In this document: positions 53,963-62,803 of the stretch, one piece after another
Position numbering within the stretch: position 1 is the first letter of the stretch
Layout: each line of letters starts with the position of its first letter
NCBI GenBank assembly: GCA_945917985.1
Contig: CAMEIH010000005.1
Coordinates: 1 to 64,000 of the forward strand
Length of the DNA stretch: 64,000 bases
Reading direction: 5' to 3'
Source of the DNA: an uncultured Clostridium sp.
Lineage (GTDB): Bacteria; Bacillota; Clostridia; Lachnospirales; Lachnospiraceae
Notes under the pieces: model-generated
What the model was told of the DNA's origin: nothing
Databases searched by the model: none
What the model saw: only the letters and a program-made list of their open reading frames with translations
Translations under genes and position numbers: made by a program

Positions 53963-55222
53963 ATGATTGAGACAATATATATGTATCCAAACTGCTATAC
54001 CAGGGAATTTCAACAGTTTGCGAAAAAGAACTATCGACGAAATAAGAAGCTGGAAATTAAGACTGTTGAAAATGGACTTGTTTTGCCGTTAAAAGTAAGT
54101 GAAACGGGGGTTCCCCTGTTGGGATACGGGGGTGTGCTTGATTCGGATGATCATTATGTTATGGAATCGGCTCAAATAGGAAAAGGCGATACTGCGGACC
54201 GATTTATAGGAAAATACGAATACGATATTTGTGAGGTAGAAATATCCGATGAGGCAGTAATCTATATAGGAGCCCTTCCACTCCATTGGGGACACTTTCT
54301 CATTGATATGACCTATCGTTTCTGGATATTTGCTCATGATGAATTTTCAGACAATAAGATTGTATATTGTACGAATAATACCAGATTTCAGGGTGTTCAG
54401 CTGGAATTCATGAAGATGCTCGGGATTGATCCCAAACGCTTGTGCCCGATAGAAAAACCCACACGATTTCGTACAATTTATATTCCTGAGCCGGGGTACA
54501 TGGCTTGCGATTATTTCACACGGGAATATAGAAACACCTTTTCAAGATTAGTAAATAATAGTCCTCAACTAAATCTTAATCCTTATGAAAAGATCTATTT
54601 ATCAAGAGGACATTTCAAAAAAGCCCAAAAAAGCGAAATCGGAGAAAGAAATATCGAAGACAATTTTGCGGCAAACGGATTTCAAATTCTGTATATGGAA
54701 GAATTGAGCCTTGCAGAGCAGATTTTTTATATCAGCCATTGTAAAACAGTAGCTGCATTGAGTGGAACATTGTGCCATAATATTCTGTTTGCTAATTCAG
54801 GTATTACATGGATCATTTTGAATAAAACACATTTGACCAACACACACCAGGTTTTGCTAAACCAAATGATTGGATGCAGGGTAATTTATATCGATCTCTA
54901 TATTGAACCGTTTAAGCGCATTCCTGATTCTTATGGAAGCGGTCCTTTCTTACTGGATGCAGGGAAATTACAGAAGTACTTTGAAGATAATGGTATGAAG
55001 TTTATAAGAAAAAGTAAATTAAGCAGATGTTGTGATTTTTTGATATATTTAAAGATGTGTTTGCAGATAAAAGGACAGACATTATTTTCCAAATTATACA
55101 TTAAAGCTTATAATAAGGCTTGTAAATATAAGTTTATCATTACTCCTTTGCGATATGCAAAAAGTATAGTTGATAATACACTGGGGAGATTAAAAAAGAT
55201 AATGGCTAATAAAGGGGTATAG
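53963..55222 (+). CDS. GT61-family (DUF563) glycosyltransferase
   Basis: A 419-residue protein with the GT61 pattern: VIYIGALPLHWGHFLIDMTY, KIYLSRGHFKKAQKSEIGER followed by NIE, and KTVAALSGTLCHNILFANSG. The basic, partly hydrophobic C-terminal 80 residues may attach it to the membrane. In bacteria this family occurs in capsule and cell-wall loci; plant members add xylose or arabinose. The donor is unknown. The 61 bases before it hold nothing I can call beyond a possible ribosome site. Confidence 0.85.
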   Translation: MIETIYMYPNCYTREFQQFAKKNYRRNKKLEIKTVENGLVLPLKVSETGVPLLGYGGVLDSDDHYVMESAQIGKGDTADRFIGKYEYDICEVEISDEAVIYIGALPLHWGHFLIDMTYRFWIFAHDEFSDNKIVYCTNNTRFQGVQLEFMKMLGIDPKRLCPIEKPTRFRTIYIPEPGYMACDYFTREYRNTFSRLVNNSPQLNLNPYEKIYLSRGHFKKAQKSEIGERNIEDNFAANGFQILYMEELSLAEQIFYISHCKTVAALSGTLCHNILFANSGITWIILNKTHLTNTHQVLLNQMIGCRVIYIDLYIEPFKRIPDSYGSGPFLLDAGKLQKYFEDNGMKFIRKSKLSRCCDFLIYLKMCLQIKGQTLFSKLYIKAYNKACKYKFIITPLRYAKSIVDNTLGRLKKIMANKGV

Positions 55223-55256
55223 TGTAATAAGTTTATTTTGAAAGGATAGTCATTAC

Positions 55257-56303
55257 ATGAAAAAAATAAATATGAAACTCATAACTGACATGAAGAACCT
55301 CTTGAAGCAATGTTGGAGATATCGAAATGAGGAAGAGTTTAAAAAGCTAGTGTTGGAAGGATATCGGAATCCCAACCTGCTTGAACTGAAAAGTTATGGA
55401 AATGAATATCCGGAGAAGATCATTTATCATATTGGAGCATTTGGCTGCTCAGTGGGTTTTTTCGCAGAATTTTTGTATGCGCTGATCCGTCTGTATTTTG
55501 CAACGGATAGAGGACTTGTTCCATATATTAATTGGGGAAAGGAATTTTTGTACTATGAAGAAAGCGGAGTTGACGATGAGTACAATGGCTTTCTGTACTA
55601 CTTTGAACCGGTTTCGGAAGTAAGAAATATCAATAAGGCTTCATATGTTCTTGATGCTACAAGCTGTCAAATAAGTGATGTTCAGAACCGCTGTCTGCAT
55701 ACATATGGATATGCGGTGACAGATGAGTATATGGACGTAATGAGTAACATGATCAGAAAATATATCAGATACAATGAAAAGACAAAGACCTATTTAGAGA
55801 GCGGTTATGATCGATTAATTGGTGGCAGGAAAGCTCTGGCAGTTCATTTCAGAGGAACTGATTACCGGAGACAATACAATAATCACCCTGTCTTTGTCAC
55901 TGTTGAGCAGGAAATAGAGGAAGTACGTAAGTTGCTAAACACGAAGGATTATGAAGTGATTTTTCTCGCAACGGATGAACAGGATGCAGTGACCAGATTT
56001 CGACAGGAGTTTGGGAATTTGGTGGAAATATTTGAAGATACATGGAGAGCCGACAGTGGGGATGAATCTGTTGCTTACAGCCATTCGGATCGGAAAAATC
56101 ATCACTATTTGCTGGGACTTGAGGTGGTACGGGATCAATATATGCTCACAAGATGCGACGGACTGGTGTGCGGAATTTCGAACCTCACTCTTTCTGCAAG
56201 AATGATGCGGAAAGCCTGGTATGACCAGGACTATGAGGATTTAGTTATTTTGAATCATGATCTGTGCCATAATGAACGCAATTTTTGTGATGCAAAGCAT
56301 TGA
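55257..56303 (+). CDS. GT23/NodZ-like fucosyltransferase-type protein
   Basis: A 348-residue GT-B protein with AVHFRGTDYRRQY at residues 195-207, the GDP-fucose binding HxRGTDxR form found in alpha-1,6-fucosyltransferases (NodZ/FUT8, GT23) and O-fucosyltransferases, and DGLVCGISNLTLSARMM near the C-terminus. YHIGAFGCSVGFFAEF and GLVPYINWGKEFLYYE fit the N-terminal half of that group. It adds a fifth fucosyltransferase-like gene to the window. An AAAGGATAG site precedes ATG 55257. Confidence 0.78.
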   Translation: MKKINMKLITDMKNLLKQCWRYRNEEEFKKLVLEGYRNPNLLELKSYGNEYPEKIIYHIGAFGCSVGFFAEFLYALIRLYFATDRGLVPYINWGKEFLYYEESGVDDEYNGFLYYFEPVSEVRNINKASYVLDATSCQISDVQNRCLHTYGYAVTDEYMDVMSNMIRKYIRYNEKTKTYLESGYDRLIGGRKALAVHFRGTDYRRQYNNHPVFVTVEQEIEEVRKLLNTKDYEVIFLATDEQDAVTRFRQEFGNLVEIFEDTWRADSGDESVAYSHSDRKNHHYLLGLEVVRDQYMLTRCDGLVCGISNLTLSARMMRKAWYDQDYEDLVILNHDLCHNERNFCDAKH

Positions 56304-56319
56304 GAAAGGCGAGCTGAAC

Positions 56320-57012
56320 ATGGGAATTGTTTATCGCTTAGAGGAGCGTTATTTAGATTACCGATTTAAGAAAGAAAACGAGAAAAAAAATGTTATTTTT
56401 GACAGGAATTGTATAGCCAGGCGGGACTGCAGCTTTGAGGGAAACAATTTTGTGGCAGGAGAAGTGTACGGATGTTACTTAGGTTATGGTACTTATGTGC
56501 ATAAATACAGTATGCTGGCGTATGTAAAGATAGGACGCTTCAGTGCCATCGGTGAAAATGTAAATATCAAATTATTTGAACACCCTGTTCATATGGTGTC
56601 CACCGCACCTTGCTTTTATCATAAAGAAAACAGGTTAAAAACATTTGTTAAAGAAGATTATTATGATGATTTAAAGTATATTGAAGAAGATTATTCAGTT
56701 GTTATAGGAAATGATGTGTGGGTTGGATCGGGAGCCTATATTAAGAGTGGAATTAGGATTGGCGATGGTGCTGTTATCGGAGCCGGAGCAGTGGTGACTA
56801 AGGATGTGGAGCCTTATGCTATCGTAGGCGGCATTCCGGCTAAGGTAATACGTTATCGTTTTCCAAGAGAGCAGATAGAAGCACTTCTTGATATTAAATG
56901 GTGGGATAAAGATGACAAGTGGCTGAAAGAGAATGGAAAATATTTTACAGATGTACAACAATTTATCAGTAAATTTCAAAGCATGGATGTGAGTAGTAAT
57001 TTGAGGAGATAA
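56320..57012 (+). CDS. CatB-like hexapeptide O-acetyltransferase
   Basis: A 230-residue left-handed beta-helix acetyltransferase. KIGRFSAIGENVNIKLFEHP, then VHMVSTAPCFY with the catalytic His region, [40 protein letters not shown] and GGIPAKVIRYRFPREQIEAL are typical of the xenobiotic acetyltransferase group. It would O- or N-acetylate a sugar of the repeat unit. ATG 56320 follows AAAGGCGAG; an upstream reading from 56257 would overlap the previous gene by 47 bases and has no ribosome site. Confidence 0.92.
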   Translation: MGIVYRLEERYLDYRFKKENEKKNVIFDRNCIARRDCSFEGNNFVAGEVYGCYLGYGTYVHKYSMLAYVKIGRFSAIGENVNIKLFEHPVHMVSTAPCFYHKENRLKTFVKEDYYDDLKYIEEDYSVVIGNDVWVGSGAYIKSGIRIGDGAVIGAGAVVTKDVEPYAIVGGIPAKVIRYRFPREQIEALLDIKWWDKDDKWLKENGKYFTDVQQFISKFQSMDVSSNLRR

Positions 57013-57017
57013 GAAAA

Positions 57018-57986
57018 ATGGTTTCAGTAATTATATCAGTGTACAATGTGGCTCCCTATATAGAAAAATGTATTCATTCCATACAAAATCAGACCTATTC
57101 TGATTTGGAAATTATTGCGGTGGATGATGGCTCCACAGATGAGTCCGGTGAATTGTGTGAAAGATTGGCAGAATCAGACCATAGGATTGTAGTTATTCAT
57201 AAAGAAAACGGAGGGAATTCCAGTGCACGTAATGCAGGAGTTGCAGCAGCAAACGGAGATTTTGTTGCTTTTGTAGATGGGGATGATTACATAGAGAAGG
57301 ATATGTATGAAACACTGCTTCAGGAATTTGATAATCCTAAGGTTTCTATTGCGGCTGGCGGAATTATCACAACCACTTTGGAAGGAAAAGATGTTATAAC
57401 TGTAAGTAAAGAGAAAAAATATTTCACTAGAGAAGAAGCACTTGTTGATTTTTTTGACAGCAGAGGCACTGTATTGCCCACTGTATGCAATAAATTGTTT
57501 CTAAAAGAGTTATTTGAAGCAAATCGATTTAGCAATGACATTATTCATGAAGATACGGGATTGATGCCAAGATTGTTGGATTCCAGTGAAGGGGTTGCTA
57601 TTTGCAATCGAGCGTTTTATCATTATGTCAAGCGTAAGAACTCTGCAAGTACAAGCCGTTTATACAATATGAGAAGTTATCGTTTCATGAATACTGTGGC
57701 AGAATATCGAAAAATGTGTCAAGAGAAGTACCCTGAACTTTTTTGCTACTATGTCAAGTATGAAACTACAACAACATATGAAATGTTGTTAAATTTAGCC
57801 GGTTGCAGTAATTATCGTGATTTTAGGAAACAGGAGAACCATTTGAGACGCAGGCTGGTAGTGCTTGTGTTTGAAGAACTGAAGTATATCAAGACACCTG
57901 CAAATCAAAGTGCAAATTTAATAAACTTTCTTATTCCCGCAATTTTGGGATGTTCACTGTATAACAAGTTAACTGGAAAGCAATGA
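57018..57986 (+). CDS. GT2-family glycosyltransferase
   Basis: A 322-residue GT-A enzyme: SVIISVYNVAPYIEKCIHSI, AVDDGSTDESGELCERL, KENGGNSSARNAGVAAANGD, FVDGDDYIEKDMYE, and CNKLFLKELFEANRFSNDII. It belongs to the EpsJ-like subgroup, as do the genes at 6270 and 15477. A GAGGAGATAAG site precedes the start. Confidence 0.93.
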   Translation: MVSVIISVYNVAPYIEKCIHSIQNQTYSDLEIIAVDDGSTDESGELCERLAESDHRIVVIHKENGGNSSARNAGVAAANGDFVAFVDGDDYIEKDMYETLLQEFDNPKVSIAAGGIITTTLEGKDVITVSKEKKYFTREEALVDFFDSRGTVLPTVCNKLFLKELFEANRFSNDIIHEDTGLMPRLLDSSEGVAICNRAFYHYVKRKNSASTSRLYNMRSYRFMNTVAEYRKMCQEKYPELFCYYVKYETTTTYEMLLNLAGCSNYRDFRKQENHLRRRLVVLVFEELKYIKTPANQSANLINFLIPAILGCSLYNKLTGKQ

Positions 57987-58023
57987 TATAGTATTCGCTG
58001 GAGAGACATCAAGAGAGGTAAAA

Positions 58024-59880
58024 ATGAAGCAGATCAAATTAATATTAAGTAAAACATTATATGTACTTGATAAACCGCAGAAAATATTATGCGTTTTTGT
58101 TTTCCTACTGACATGCATTGGCGCAGCATTTGAATGCTTGGGAGTATCTGCAATCATCCCCCTTGTCAGTGCAGTGCAGGATCCGGCCTTGATTATGGAT
58201 AGTGCTTTTTTTAAGAGCCATTCGTCATTATCGTCATTGACTTATAATGAAGTGATAGGAATAATCGGAGCGGGTGTTATCTTACTGTATATCGCGAAGA
58301 ACCTGTATTTTATTTTTATGTCATGGATCCGCGTGAAATTTTCGGGGAAAATAGGTCGCGAGATTTCGGTAAAAATGTTTGCCTCTTACCTCAGCAGAGG
58401 TTATGAGTTTTTTCTCAATATAAATTATGGGCAATTTTGCAGAGGGGTAGTCGGGGATACATCTGCGGTATCTTCGGTTATTTTCTCAATATTCTCTTTA
58501 GTGGCGGAAATATTGACCATTGCCTGCATCTGTATTTTTATGTTCTTTGCAGATTGGTCTATCGCATTAGTTGTTCTTGTGTTAGCTGTTGTATGTGTAC
58601 TACTTATCTTTTTTCTTTTCCGTAAGAAAATGTTTGAAGCGGGAGTTGAGGCAAGGAAATATTCTATTAAAATAGATCAGGCTTTGGCACAATCTTTTTT
58701 GGGTGTCAAAGATGTTTTATTGCTTAGAAAGCAGAAACATTTTATTGGTGAATATGAGAGAAATAAGATTGAAGTTCAAAAGCTGGAATGCAAACAGACC
58801 GTTGCCAGAGAGAGTCCATCATATATTATTGAAGGAATATGTGTATCGGGACTGATGCTTGCAGTCTGTGTGCGGATTATTCTCAGAGGAACAGACCCAC
58901 ATTTTATTGCAGTGCTTGCTGCATTTGCAGTGGGAGCGTTTCGTGTTTTGCCCTCTTTGGGAAGGATTTCTTCCGCATTAAATACATTGACCGGTCTGTT
59001 GCCCAGCATAGATGCTTTATATGAGCATGTATTGCAAAGAGAAGCATATGTAAGAGAACATCCGGAAGCTTCCTTTGTGGCTGCAGATAAGAAGTTGAAA
59101 TGGGGTCTTATAAGCAGAGATGCGCAATACAGTAACGAAGATGCTTTATGGGAAGAAAGGAAGTATGTACCAAACGTAGATAAATTTCACACCAGCCTTG
59201 AATTGAGAAATATATCGTTCAGGTATAGTGAAGAGCTTGGATATGTGCTGAGAAATGTAAATCTGACAATTAAGAAAGGACAGGCTATTGCACTAATAGG
59301 AACTTCAGGAGCCGGAAAGTCTACATTGGCAGATATATTGCTTGGTCTTCTGATCCCCCAGGAGGGTGGAGTGTATATGGATGGGGATAAAATTACCGAC
59401 ATACCGGAACGATGGGCTGCTACCATCGGCTATGTTCCCCAGTCAGTTTTCCTTGCGGATATCAGCATCAGAGAAAATGTAGCTTTTGGCGAAAGAGTGG
59501 AAAATATTGATGATGACCGAGTCAGAGAAGCGCTGGAAAGAGCCGAATTGAAGGAATTTATCGATTCCCTGCCCGAGGGAATGGAAACGGCTGTCGGGGA
59601 TCGGGGAGTTCGGTTATCCGGTGGACAAAGGCAGCGAATTGCCATTGCAAGGGCACTTTATCACAGACCGGAAATCCTTGTACTTGACGAAGCAACATCT
59701 GCACTTGATAACGAGACAGAGACGGCAATCATGTCTGCCATAGATTCTTTGCAGGGGCAGGTTACCATGATTATTGTGGCACACAGATTGACTACCGTAA
59801 GAAATTGTGATGTGATATATGAAGTTAATCAGACAGGCTTGACTGTACGGGATAAAAATGAAGTCCTGAATGGAGTATAA
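58024..59880 (+). CDS. ABC half-transporter (fused permease and ATPase), glycan flippase-like
   Basis: A 618-residue exporter, the third of this type. Six helices lie in residues 15-330; a longer-than-usual linker (about 345-385, with many charged residues) leads to the ATPase with GTSGAGKST, LSGGQRQRIAIARALYHRPE, VLDEATSALDNETETAI and IVAHRL. All catalytic elements are intact. It probably serves a different lipid-linked glycan from the exporters at 7417 and 30184, because the membrane half is the most divergent part. Confidence 0.92.
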   Translation: MKQIKLILSKTLYVLDKPQKILCVFVFLLTCIGAAFECLGVSAIIPLVSAVQDPALIMDSAFFKSHSSLSSLTYNEVIGIIGAGVILLYIAKNLYFIFMSWIRVKFSGKIGREISVKMFASYLSRGYEFFLNINYGQFCRGVVGDTSAVSSVIFSIFSLVAEILTIACICIFMFFADWSIALVVLVLAVVCVLLIFFLFRKKMFEAGVEARKYSIKIDQALAQSFLGVKDVLLLRKQKHFIGEYERNKIEVQKLECKQTVARESPSYIIEGICVSGLMLAVCVRIILRGTDPHFIAVLAAFAVGAFRVLPSLGRISSALNTLTGLLPSIDALYEHVLQREAYVREHPEASFVAADKKLKWGLISRDAQYSNEDALWEERKYVPNVDKFHTSLELRNISFRYSEELGYVLRNVNLTIKKGQAIALIGTSGAGKSTLADILLGLLIPQEGGVYMDGDKITDIPERWAATIGYVPQSVFLADISIRENVAFGERVENIDDDRVREALERAELKEFIDSLPEGMETAVGDRGVRLSGGQRQRIAIARALYHRPEILVLDEATSALDNETETAIMSAIDSLQGQVTMIIVAHRLTTVRNCDVIYEVNQTGLTVRDKNEVLNGV

Positions 59881-59905
59881 ACATGGGGGAAATGAGGAAT
59901 AGGAA

Positions 59906-60316
59906 ATGGTAGAGCGAATTGAATATCAGGGCGAGGAAATGGCAATTATCATTAGGAACAATTATTCGGAAGAAGGAATCCATTTCCTGACATCGAATGA
60001 TTATTCTCAACAGTTGGCGTATATGCATCATCATGCCGGTCATCAAATCATCCCGCATTACCACAATCTTGTTCCCCGGACAGTTCATTATACGCAGGAA
60101 GTACTGGTGATCCGTAAAGGTAAAGTAAAAGTTAACTTTTATAATATGGATCGGGAATGCATAGCAGATACAACATTGACGGATGGTGACGTGATATTGC
60201 TTTGCGCCGGTGGGCATGGGTTTGATATTTTAGAAGAAACAGAAATGATAGAAATTAAGCAGGGGCCATATGTGGGAGAAAATGATAAGACAAGGTTTAT
60301 TCCGAAAGAGAAATGA
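59906..60316 (+). CDS. Small cupin-fold protein
   Basis: A 136-residue protein with LAYMHHHAGHQIIPHYHN and EVLVIRKGKVKVNFYNMDRE, the His-rich strand pattern of a single-domain cupin, and LTDGDVILLCAGGHGFDILE as the second cupin motif. The several His residues suggest a bound metal. It may be a sugar isomerase or epimerase, or a sensor; it is not close enough to FdtA to give it that name. It sits between the ABC exporter and a GT4-like gene. Confidence 0.7.
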   Translation: MVERIEYQGEEMAIIIRNNYSEEGIHFLTSNDYSQQLAYMHHHAGHQIIPHYHNLVPRTVHYTQEVLVIRKGKVKVNFYNMDRECIADTTLTDGDVILLCAGGHGFDILEETEMIEIKQGPYVGENDKTRFIPKEK

Positions 60317-60323
60317 GGACAAG

Positions 60324-61277
60324 ATGAATTCAAAATTGAGAGTAAGAATTATTGATATGGACAGTGGGTGGATTATCAATAAGTTTCAAAACAAATTATG
60401 CGAAGAATTGTTAAATTTAGGTGTTGATGCGGACATCAGTAAGGAAAGAGATGAGACTGCGGATATTAACCATTATCCCATCTATTATTTTCAGGATGCT
60501 AAAAAGGTCAATCATAAAAATGATACTTATATGATCACGCATATCGATTCATTACACAAAGTGGAACTCTTGAAGGAAAGGGCTCCGAGATGTGGAATGG
60601 GCATCTGCATGTCAAAGTATACAATGGACTATTTAACTATGTATGGTGTTCCGAGAGAAAAGCTTTGCTATATCAATCCGGCCCATGATCATGTAATCAA
60701 ACCCAGAAAATATGTTATCGGACTGACACATAAGACACATTTCGACTGCCGTAAGAGAAACGAGATGCTGGTAGATATAGCCAAAGGTCTTGATAAAGAC
60801 TATTTCAGATTTATCATAATGGGTTCCGGCTGGGATGAAATGGTGGCAGAAATGGAAAAATGTGGTATTGAAGTGGAATACTACAATGATTTTATTTACG
60901 ACAAATATGTGCAGATAGTTCCTACCTTTGATTTCTTCCTATACTTTGGATGGGACGAGGGGAATATGGGATATCTGGATGCACTGGCAGCCGGAGTAGA
61001 AACTGTGGTAACACCGCAAGGCTTTCATCTTGATGCTAAGGGTGGATTAACATACCCATGCGAAACGGTTGATGACTTTATCCGCGCTTTTGAGAAAGCA
61101 GCAGATAAAAAGCGTGCACTTGTAAATTCTGTAGAAAGTTGGACGTGGGAGAATTTCGCCAAGAAACATATTGAAGTGTGGGAATATCTTCTAGACAGAA
61201 AACCATTGTCAGAACTTACGAAGAACAGAGGATATTATATGGATGGTATCTTTTCTGTTCTGCCGAAAGAGATATAG
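60324..61277 (+). CDS. GT4-like glycosyltransferase
   Basis: A 317-residue protein with RIIDMDSGWIINKFQNKLCE, GICMSKYTMDYLTMYGVPRE, FIIMGSGWDEMVAEMEKCGI and FGWDEGNMGYLDALAAGVET, a shortened EX7E-like region. The layout is GT-B but it is shorter than normal GT4 enzymes. ATG 60324 lies five bases after GAGGA; a longer reading from 60270 would begin inside the cupin gene. Confidence 0.72.
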   Translation: MNSKLRVRIIDMDSGWIINKFQNKLCEELLNLGVDADISKERDETADINHYPIYYFQDAKKVNHKNDTYMITHIDSLHKVELLKERAPRCGMGICMSKYTMDYLTMYGVPREKLCYINPAHDHVIKPRKYVIGLTHKTHFDCRKRNEMLVDIAKGLDKDYFRFIIMGSGWDEMVAEMEKCGIEVEYYNDFIYDKYVQIVPTFDFFLYFGWDEGNMGYLDALAAGVETVVTPQGFHLDAKGGLTYPCETVDDFIRAFEKAADKKRALVNSVESWTWENFAKKHIEVWEYLLDRKPLSELTKNRGYYMDGIFSVLPKEI

Positions 61278-61292
61278 GAAAGATGTGGGAAT

Positions 61293-62408
61293 ATGAATTT
61301 TATACCGGTTAATACACCTTTGCTGGACGGAAACGAAAAGAAGTACCTGTGTGAATGCATTGATTCAGGTTGGATATCGAGCGAAGGACCTTTTGTGAAA
61401 CGATTTGAAAATGATATGGCAGCATATGTAGGAAGAAAATACGGAATTGCTGTCTGCAATGGAACAGCTGCGCTTGAAGCTGCTATGATCGCCCTCAACT
61501 TGGAGAAAGGCGGGGAAGTGATTTTGCCTGCATTTACGATTATCTCATGCGCTCAGGCAATCACAAAGGCAGGATTGATACCTGTAGTAGTGGACTGTGA
61601 CAGTGACACATGGAATATGGATGTGTCCCAGATAGAAGCAAAGATAACAAAAAAAACAAAGGCTATTATGGTTGTACACATTTACGGATTACCGGTGGAT
61701 ATGGATCCAGTGTTAGAACTAGCTAGGGAATATAACCTCAGAGTTATAGAGGATGCGGCAGAAATGCATGGACAGACATACAAAGGAAAACCATGTGGAA
61801 GCTTTGGAGATATCAGTATATTTAGCTTTTACCCCAATAAGCATATCACATGTGGTGAGGGAGGAATGATCCTGACGGATGATGAATTCCTTGCAGAACG
61901 GTGTAGAGGAGCAAGAAACCTCTTTTTTACTGCGCAGAGATATCGGCATGAGGAAATCGGAAGTAATTTCCGAATGAGTAATATGCAGGCAGCTTTAGGC
62001 TGTGCACAGCTTGAGAAACTTGAAGAACATATTGAACGAAAGCGGATCGTTGGCAGGAAATATCAGGAAGCCTTTTCAGGTATTGGTGATATTAAGCTTC
62101 CTGTTCCGCAGACCGAATATGCAGATAATATTTACTGGGTGTTCGGTATTGTGATAGGCGACAGTTATGACTTTGATGCAGATCAGGTAATGAAAATGCT
62201 GGCCCAAGAGGGAATAGGAACCCGTTCGTTCTTCTATCCAATCCATAAACAGCCTGTATACATAAAAGAGGGAATGTTTGATGAAGTATCCTGCCCTAAT
62301 GCTGAGAGAATAGCAGAAAGAGGCTTTTATCTGCCAAGCGGACTAGGAATTAGGGATGAGGAAATTGATTATGTGGTTAATAAAGTGATTGAAATTTTTG
62401 AGAATTAA
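61293..62408 (+). CDS. DegT/DnrJ/EryC1-family sugar aminotransferase
   Basis: A 371-residue PLP enzyme, the third of its family here: CIDSGWISSEGPFVKRFEND, GIAVCNGTAALEAAMIAL, LPAFTIISCAQAI, IEDAAEMHGQTY and FYPNKHITCGEGGMI with the Schiff-base Lys183, then RNLFF and SNFRMSNMQAALG. The NGTAALEAAM and HITCGEGG forms are typical of 4-aminosugar synthases such as perosamine synthetase (RfbE/Per-like), so GDP-perosamine or a UDP-4-amino sugar is a likely product. Confidence 0.9.
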   Translation: MNFIPVNTPLLDGNEKKYLCECIDSGWISSEGPFVKRFENDMAAYVGRKYGIAVCNGTAALEAAMIALNLEKGGEVILPAFTIISCAQAITKAGLIPVVVDCDSDTWNMDVSQIEAKITKKTKAIMVVHIYGLPVDMDPVLELAREYNLRVIEDAAEMHGQTYKGKPCGSFGDISIFSFYPNKHITCGEGGMILTDDEFLAERCRGARNLFFTAQRYRHEEIGSNFRMSNMQAALGCAQLEKLEEHIERKRIVGRKYQEAFSGIGDIKLPVPQTEYADNIYWVFGIVIGDSYDFDADQVMKMLAQEGIGTRSFFYPIHKQPVYIKEGMFDEVSCPNAERIAERGFYLPSGLGIRDEEIDYVVNKVIEIFEN

Positions 62409-62428
62409 CGTTTGGGTGAAAGGAGGTA

Positions 62429-62448
62429 TGTCGAAAAGTTTTTCGACA
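62429..62448 (+). other. Palindrome between a strong ribosome site and the next start codon
   Basis: TGTCGAAAA (62429-62437), GT, TTTTCGACA (62440-62448) is a perfect 9-bp inverted repeat; as RNA it would fold as an 8-bp hairpin with loop AGUU. It lies between a strong AAAGGAGG (62419-62426) and the ATG at 62456. Folding would shorten the effective distance from that ribosome site to the ATG to about 9 bases. An ATG at 62428 opens a 28-codon frame, but it is only one base from the AAAGGAGG. There is no T run, so it is not an intrinsic terminator. Confidence 0.6.
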
Positions 62449-62455
62449 AAGGAAT

Positions 62456-62803
62456 ATGGAAATAATAGCTTTATTTTTTCCGGCAATGATTTCAATGAAA
62501 ATCAGCGTAAATAGATCTGTAGAAAAGGATACCGGTATTCTTCAGGTAATCATTAAATACGGATTATATGTACTGGCAGATAATCTGCTGACTCAGTTGA
62601 TAATAACATATGTTTTAGGGATATCTGATGTTACAGCAGATGCATTTAACAGTTTTCCCTTTTTCACAAAATACGTTGTGATTGCAGCATTCGTGGCAAT
62701 GCTGCTCCCTTTTTGTGTGGAATTAGTAAAAAAATACTTTAGTATTACTGTAGAAACAGGTGTTGATGGTGAAAAAGGCAGAAATAACAAAAAAAGTAAT
62801 TAA
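62456..62803 (+). CDS. Small membrane protein of unknown function
   Basis: A 115-residue protein with three likely helices (about residues 2-14, 30-55 and 70-92) and a charged C-terminal tail. I do not recognise a family. Its end overlaps the phosphoglycerol-transferase-like gene by 38 bases, so it is likely a partner of that enzyme, for example in membrane placement or substrate lipid handling. Translation may depend on the hairpin at 62429-62448. Confidence 0.6.
   Translation: MEIIALFFPAMISMKISVNRSVEKDTGILQVIIKYGLYVLADNLLTQLIITYVLGISDVTADAFNSFPFFTKYVVIAAFVAMLLPFCVELVKKYFSITVETGVDGEKGRNNKKSN

Noticed and set aside
62428-62514. 28-codon small protein gene
   Set aside because: The AAAGGAGG is only one base from its ATG, the frame overlaps a palindrome and the next gene, and the peptide has no recognisable feature. 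Recorded as part of the hairpin observation only.
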